A stretch of 6,732 nucleotides of DNA, taken from Patescibacteria group bacterium (lineage in GTDB: Bacteria > Patescibacteriota > Patescibacteriia > S139-126). The stretch is taken from contig WFTD01000014.1 in assembly GCA_015485755.1 (NCBI GenBank), forward strand, positions 1 through 6,732, written 5' to 3'. Both the position numbers and the translations under genes were made by a program. Below, in pieces: positions 4,072 through 6,732 of this stretch. Each line of letters opens with the position of its first letter. Position 1 is the stretch's first letter. Under the pieces are notes generated by a model. That model was not told the DNA's origin. It made no database searches and saw only the letters and a program-made list of their open reading frames with translations.

Positions 4072-5379
4072 ATGCCAAATAAACACCGTCTCCAAACAAC
4101 AGACCCTGAAATTGCAGAGTTTTTAGAAAAGGAACTTGCCAGGCAAGAGCAGGGGCTGGAAATGATCCCTTCGGAAAACTATGTCTCAAAAGCTGTACTT
4201 GAAGCCTTGGGCTCAATTTTGACCAATAAATACTCAGAGGGTTATCCAGGCAGGCGCTATTATGGCGGCAATCAGTTCATTGACCAAATTGAAAATTTAG
4301 CCATCTCTCGCGCGCAAAAACTGTTTGGCGCAGAGCATATCAATGTCCAGCCTTACTCCGGCTCGCCCGCCAACTTGGCAGTTTATACGGCTTTGCTAAA
4401 AGTGGGAGATAAAATTATGGGAATGGATCTTGCCTGCGGCGGACATTTAACCCATGGTTATAAAGTATCAGCCTCTGGAAAATTCTTCACTTCTGTATCA
4501 TATTATGTAAACGAAAAAGGCTTGCTTGACTATGACGCTATTTTAGAGGCAGCCAAAAAAGAAAAGCCTAGACTTATTATTGCTGGCGCCTCTGCTTACC
4601 CTCGCCTGATTGACTTTGCCAAATTTGCTGAAATTGCCAAAGAAGTGGGAGCATACTTTATGGCTGACATTGCCCATATTGCCGGCCTGATAATAGGTGG
4701 GGTGCACCCTTCACCCCTGCCTCACGCTGATGTGGTTACCACCACCACTCACAAAACCCTGCGCGGTCCGCGCGGCGCTATTATTATGAGCAAAATAGAA
4801 GACCCTCTTGATCCTGGCGGCAAAAAAAATCTAGCCCAAAAAATTGACAGCGCTGTTTTTCCTGGCTTGCAAGGCGGCCCTCATAACCATCAAACTGCTG
4901 CCATTGCCGTTGCTCTCAAGGAAGCGGGGACTTCAGAATTTAAAAATTATGCTAAACAGATAGTAAAAAATGCCAAAACCCTAGCTGAAACTTTGCTGGA
5001 GGAAGGGCTGGAGCTTGTTACTGGCGGGACTGACAATCACCTCATGCTAATTGACCTTACTAATCTGGGCATCGGCGGCAAGCAAGCAGAAACAGCCCTT
5101 GACCTTGCCGGCATTACTGTCAACAAAAATGTTATTCCTTTTGACCAAAGAAAACCAATGGATCCGTCCGGCATCCGTCTTGGCACTCCAGCCTTGACTG
5201 CCCGCGGTATGAAAGAAAAGGAAATGAAAATAATTGGCCATTTGATCTCTCAAGTTCTAAAGAATATCAACAACGAAGATATTATCCGGCAAACAAAAAA
5301 AGCAGTAGAAGAACTCACTGCTATGTTTCCTATTTATAAAAAAATGATACACTCTAACTTTCCTCTTTTGATTGATTAG
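4072..5379 (+). CDS. glyA: Serine hydroxymethyltransferase
   Basis: This is a full-length 435-aa cytoplasmic PLP enzyme of fold type I that interconverts serine and glycine while passing a one-carbon unit to tetrahydrofolate, supplying purine, thymidylate and methionine synthesis. Visible signatures are the N-terminal MIPSENYVS (31-39), YSEGYPGRRYYGG (54-66, with the conserved Glu and Tyr pair), GGHLTHG (123-129, His that stacks on PLP), ADIAHIAG (198-205, Asp that pairs with the pyridine nitrogen), TTTTHKTLRGPRG (223-235, K228 as the Schiff-base lysine), and SGIRLGTPA (366-374, Arg that binds the substrate carboxylate). No key residue is missing. The start has no SD and TATA-like boxes lie close to it. 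It is a single gene whose last 26 bp overlap the convergent LapA-like gene; no clear intrinsic terminator follows. Confidence 0.97.
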   Translation: MPNKHRLQTTDPEIAEFLEKELARQEQGLEMIPSENYVSKAVLEALGSILTNKYSEGYPGRRYYGGNQFIDQIENLAISRAQKLFGAEHINVQPYSGSPANLAVYTALLKVGDKIMGMDLACGGHLTHGYKVSASGKFFTSVSYYVNEKGLLDYDAILEAAKKEKPRLIIAGASAYPRLIDFAKFAEIAKEVGAYFMADIAHIAGLIIGGVHPSPLPHADVVTTTTHKTLRGPRGAIIMSKIEDPLDPGGKKNLAQKIDSAVFPGLQGGPHNHQTAAIAVALKEAGTSEFKNYAKQIVKNAKTLAETLLEEGLELVTGGTDNHLMLIDLTNLGIGGKQAETALDLAGITVNKNVIPFDQRKPMDPSGIRLGTPALTARGMKEKEMKIIGHLISQVLKNINNEDIIRQTKKAVEELTAMFPIYKKMIHSNFPLLID

Positions 5380-5668
5380 GCGACTCTGGGGTTATCATTT
5401 GATTTTGTGCTTGATTGTCTACTTGCCGGCTGAACTTGTTTAATTCCTTTTTTGTTTTTCTCAAGTGCCAACTTCTCTTAAGAAGACCGGGCAGCAACGC
5501 CAAAACTCCAATAAAAATCCCTAAAAGCAGCGCTATCATCACCAGTAAGGCGACTGAGGCTTCAAACTTGCCCGCCAAAAAATAAACAGTTACCACCGTA
5601 GAGTTCTGCCAAGCAAAAACAACTGACAGCAGAAGAATTATCAAAATAATGAAAATAAAAAATATCAT
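5354..5668 (-). CDS. LapA-domain small membrane protein
   Basis: This 104-aa inner-membrane protein resembles the LapA (DUF1049) family. It has TM1 at residues 1-20, a short loop AWQNSTVVTVYFLAGKF (19-35, the family's QN and V-x-V-x-F pattern), TM2 at about 38-62 with small Gly residues, then a basic cytoplasmic stretch LLKRSWHLRKTKKELNKF and a polar, Gln/Ser/Glu-rich tail. In Escherichia coli LapA works with LapB in controlling LPS synthesis. This protein shows only the domain, and stand-alone versions occur in lineages without LPS, so that role should not be transferred. It is the last gene of a minus-strand operon, starting 3 nt after the exonuclease stop with no SD. Its 3' end overlaps glyA by 26 bp. 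A T-rich stretch follows its stop but no hairpin is evident. Confidence 0.75.
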   Translation of the reverse strand: MIFFIFIILIILLLSVVFAWQNSTVVTVYFLAGKFEASVALLVMIALLLGIFIGVLALLPGLLKRSWHLRKTKKELNKFSRQVDNQAQNQMITPESPNQSKEES

Positions 5669-5671
5669 AAG

Positions 5672-6457
5672 CTATATTAAAGAGGGCTGAAAAGAATCCA
5701 TTTCTCCCACAATCTTAGCATCAAAAATTTTGGCGATAGAGAAGATGCGTTCAGCTTGGGCAGTGTGGCAAAAGGCTCTGATTTTTTCATAATCCATTGC
5801 CCGCAAATCAATCACTCTCTTTTCCCGCTGCACGCCCACTCCATTGTTTTTTAAATAAACTATTTCCAGCTGCTGATGATCGCGCAAGGCTTTGGCTAAA
5901 ATTTCCAAAATAGTCGGGCGCTCAACCCAAGAGGCTTTTATTTTTTCCAAACTGCCGCCGCTACTATACCAGATATAGCCATGTCTTCTGCCATATTCAT
6001 AAACATCGCGAGTCACTCGCACATCATCTAGACAATATTTGATGAGCTCCTCCCACCTGCCTTCATTATAATATACCACCGCATCAAGGCCAGTGCCGGA
6101 TTTGCCTTCTCCCAAAGTGGATTGGGCAATACTTTCTAGTTTAACCCGATGCCCCAACACCTTCTCAACCTCCTCCAGCATATCAAGGTGGGGAATCTTA
6201 GCTAGATCAACTTGCTTAAAATAAGGCTGAAGAACTTTGTTGTCAAAATGTTTGGAATTAAAACCAACCAAGAGCTCTGCCTCAGCAAAAAGTTTTTCCA
6301 TTGCCGGCAGTTCCTCTTCTCGAAACGCTTCCAGTTTGCCGGTAGAAAAATCATAAACACCACAAACAGACACGCCTAAAAGATGGGCGTTTTGCTGTCC
6401 GCCCACCTGGTCAAAAATCTTTTTCGTTTCTAGGTCAAAAACCAGTTTGCGCCCCAT
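5672..6457 (-). CDS. DEDDy 3'-5' exonuclease (RNase H-like) fused to a C-terminal WYL-like domain
   Basis: This 261-aa soluble protein has two parts. Residues 1-160 are an RNase H-fold exonuclease with all three Exo motifs: FDLE (D8, E10), GFNSKHFDN (65-73, D72), and YCLDDVRVT (141-149, Y141 and D145, the DEDDy form). Such nucleases remove nucleotides from DNA or RNA 3' ends with two metal ions. Residues about 175-250 look like a WYL domain: LRDHQQLEIVYLKNNG, then REKRVIDLRAM, then ERIFSIAKIFDAKIV, matching the I-x-Y ... R-x-I-x-P ... R-x-F-x-I-x-R-I pattern. WYL domains bind nucleic acid or nucleotides and act as ligand-sensing modules. The fusion suggests a nuclease whose activity is tuned by bound ligand or strand. 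It sits between two membrane-protein genes, 4 nt after one and 3 nt before the other, with no SD, implying coupled translation. The exonuclease call is firm; the WYL call is motif-based. Confidence 0.8.
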   Translation of the reverse strand: MGRKLVFDLETKKIFDQVGGQQNAHLLGVSVCGVYDFSTGKLEAFREEELPAMEKLFAEAELLVGFNSKHFDNKVLQPYFKQVDLAKIPHLDMLEEVEKVLGHRVKLESIAQSTLGEGKSGTGLDAVVYYNEGRWEELIKYCLDDVRVTRDVYEYGRRHGYIWYSSGGSLEKIKASWVERPTILEILAKALRDHQQLEIVYLKNNGVGVQREKRVIDLRAMDYEKIRAFCHTAQAERIFSIAKIFDAKIVGEMDSFQPSLI

Positions 6458-6461
6458 AGCT

Positions 6462-6704
6462 TTATTTTTCTAACCACTGCCAATATTTATGGTATTTGCG
6501 CTTGGACTGCCACACTCTAAAAGCAAGCAAAATAAACAAAAATGCCAGCCACAAAAAGAAAAGCACCGCCAAGATAATCAAAGCTTTGGGAAAAATAAAA
6601 ATCAAAACCGCCAGCACAAAAAAGGTAATGCCTTGGAGCAATAAACTCCAAAAAATCATATCAATAGTGCGGCTTAAATGTTCAAAAAATTCTTTGCTGA
6701 ACAT
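6462..6704 (-). CDS. Small two-TM membrane protein, unknown function
   Basis: This 80-aa protein has a charged amphipathic N-terminus (MFSKEFFEHLSRT), two Phe/Leu/Ile-rich membrane segments at about 15-38 and 41-62 separated by a Pro-Lys turn (FPKA), and a basic, Trp/Tyr-rich tail (RVWQSKRKYHKYWQWLEK) expected in the cytoplasm. The hairpin with a positively charged tail recalls short HdeD/DUF308-like fragments, but no diagnostic motif is present and I do not assign a family. It is the first visible gene of a minus-strand operon, with the exonuclease starting 4 nt after its stop. No SD or convincing promoter is seen in the 28 bp left before the window edge, so more operon genes may lie upstream. 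Confidence 0.7.
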   Translation of the reverse strand: MFSKEFFEHLSRTIDMIFWSLLLQGITFFVLAVLIFIFPKALIILAVLFFLWLAFLFILLAFRVWQSKRKYHKYWQWLEK

Positions 6705-6732
6705 AATTTTTTGTTAAGATTGATAGTAATAT

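Noticed and set aside
5047..5253. 68-aa minus-strand frame within glyA
   Set aside because: Antisense to highly conserved glyA codons, with no independent support.
6496..6717. 73-aa plus-strand frame opposite the two-TM protein
   Set aside because: Lys/Ser/Ile-rich antisense of a Leu/Phe-rich membrane gene, without SD or family signature.
1..6732. Alternative code with TGA read as Gly
   Set aside because: No convincing gene contains an in-frame TGA, so the standard bacterial code suffices.
1..6732. CRISPR array, insertion sequence, tRNA or rRNA
   Set aside because: No regularly spaced repeats, transposase-like protein, terminal inverted repeats, tRNA cloverleaf or rRNA sequence was found.

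Overview
This 6.7-kb window is AT-rich bacterial DNA with short, tightly packed genes and the standard genetic code. No well-supported gene contains an in-frame TGA, and all of them end in TAA or TAG. The gene types (glyA, an M20 deacylase, a Nudix hydrolase, a LapA-like membrane protein, a DEDDy nuclease with a WYL-like tail) and the scarcity of Shine-Dalgarno (SD) sites suggest a small-genome lineage such as Patescibacteria/CPR. That placement is an inference; no rRNA or other marker is present.

Left part (1-1176). A minus-strand promoter (202-229) and an intrinsic terminator (33-58) bracket a leader of about 160 nt. The leader can fold two mutually exclusive ways (terminator or antiterminator) and holds a 32-codon leader-peptide-like ORF. 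It probably controls a gene that starts at the left edge and runs out of the window. A divergent plus-strand promoter (253-281) and a strong SD drive an ORF with a signal peptide (334-1017). Its 3' two thirds lie antisense to a convincing Nudix hydrolase gene (528-944, minus) and a small ORF upstream of it (951-1097, minus). The signal-peptide ORF is therefore probably a 5' gene fragment reading through into antisense sequence. A near-symmetric terminator lies at 1139-1176.

Middle (1178-4071). Two minus-strand genes lie in tandem: a divergent ATP-grasp-like protein (2324-3775), with its own SD, -35 box and terminator, and an M20-family deacylase/peptidase (1178-2272), with its own TATAAT box and terminator. 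The 296-bp gap before glyA holds another small minus-strand transcription unit: a promoter (4003-4030), a 31-aa single-TM ORF (3885-3980) and a terminator (3837-3860).

Right part (4072-6732). glyA (serine hydroxymethyltransferase) runs on the plus strand and converges on a minus-strand operon, overlapping its last gene by 26 bp. The operon has three genes with gaps of 4 and 3 nt: an 80-aa two-TM protein, a DEDDy 3'-5' exonuclease with a C-terminal WYL-like domain, and a LapA-like membrane protein.

The signals most worth follow-up are the left-edge attenuator-like leader, the exonuclease-WYL fusion next to membrane proteins, the orphan ATP-grasp protein, and the bracketed 31-aa microprotein unit.
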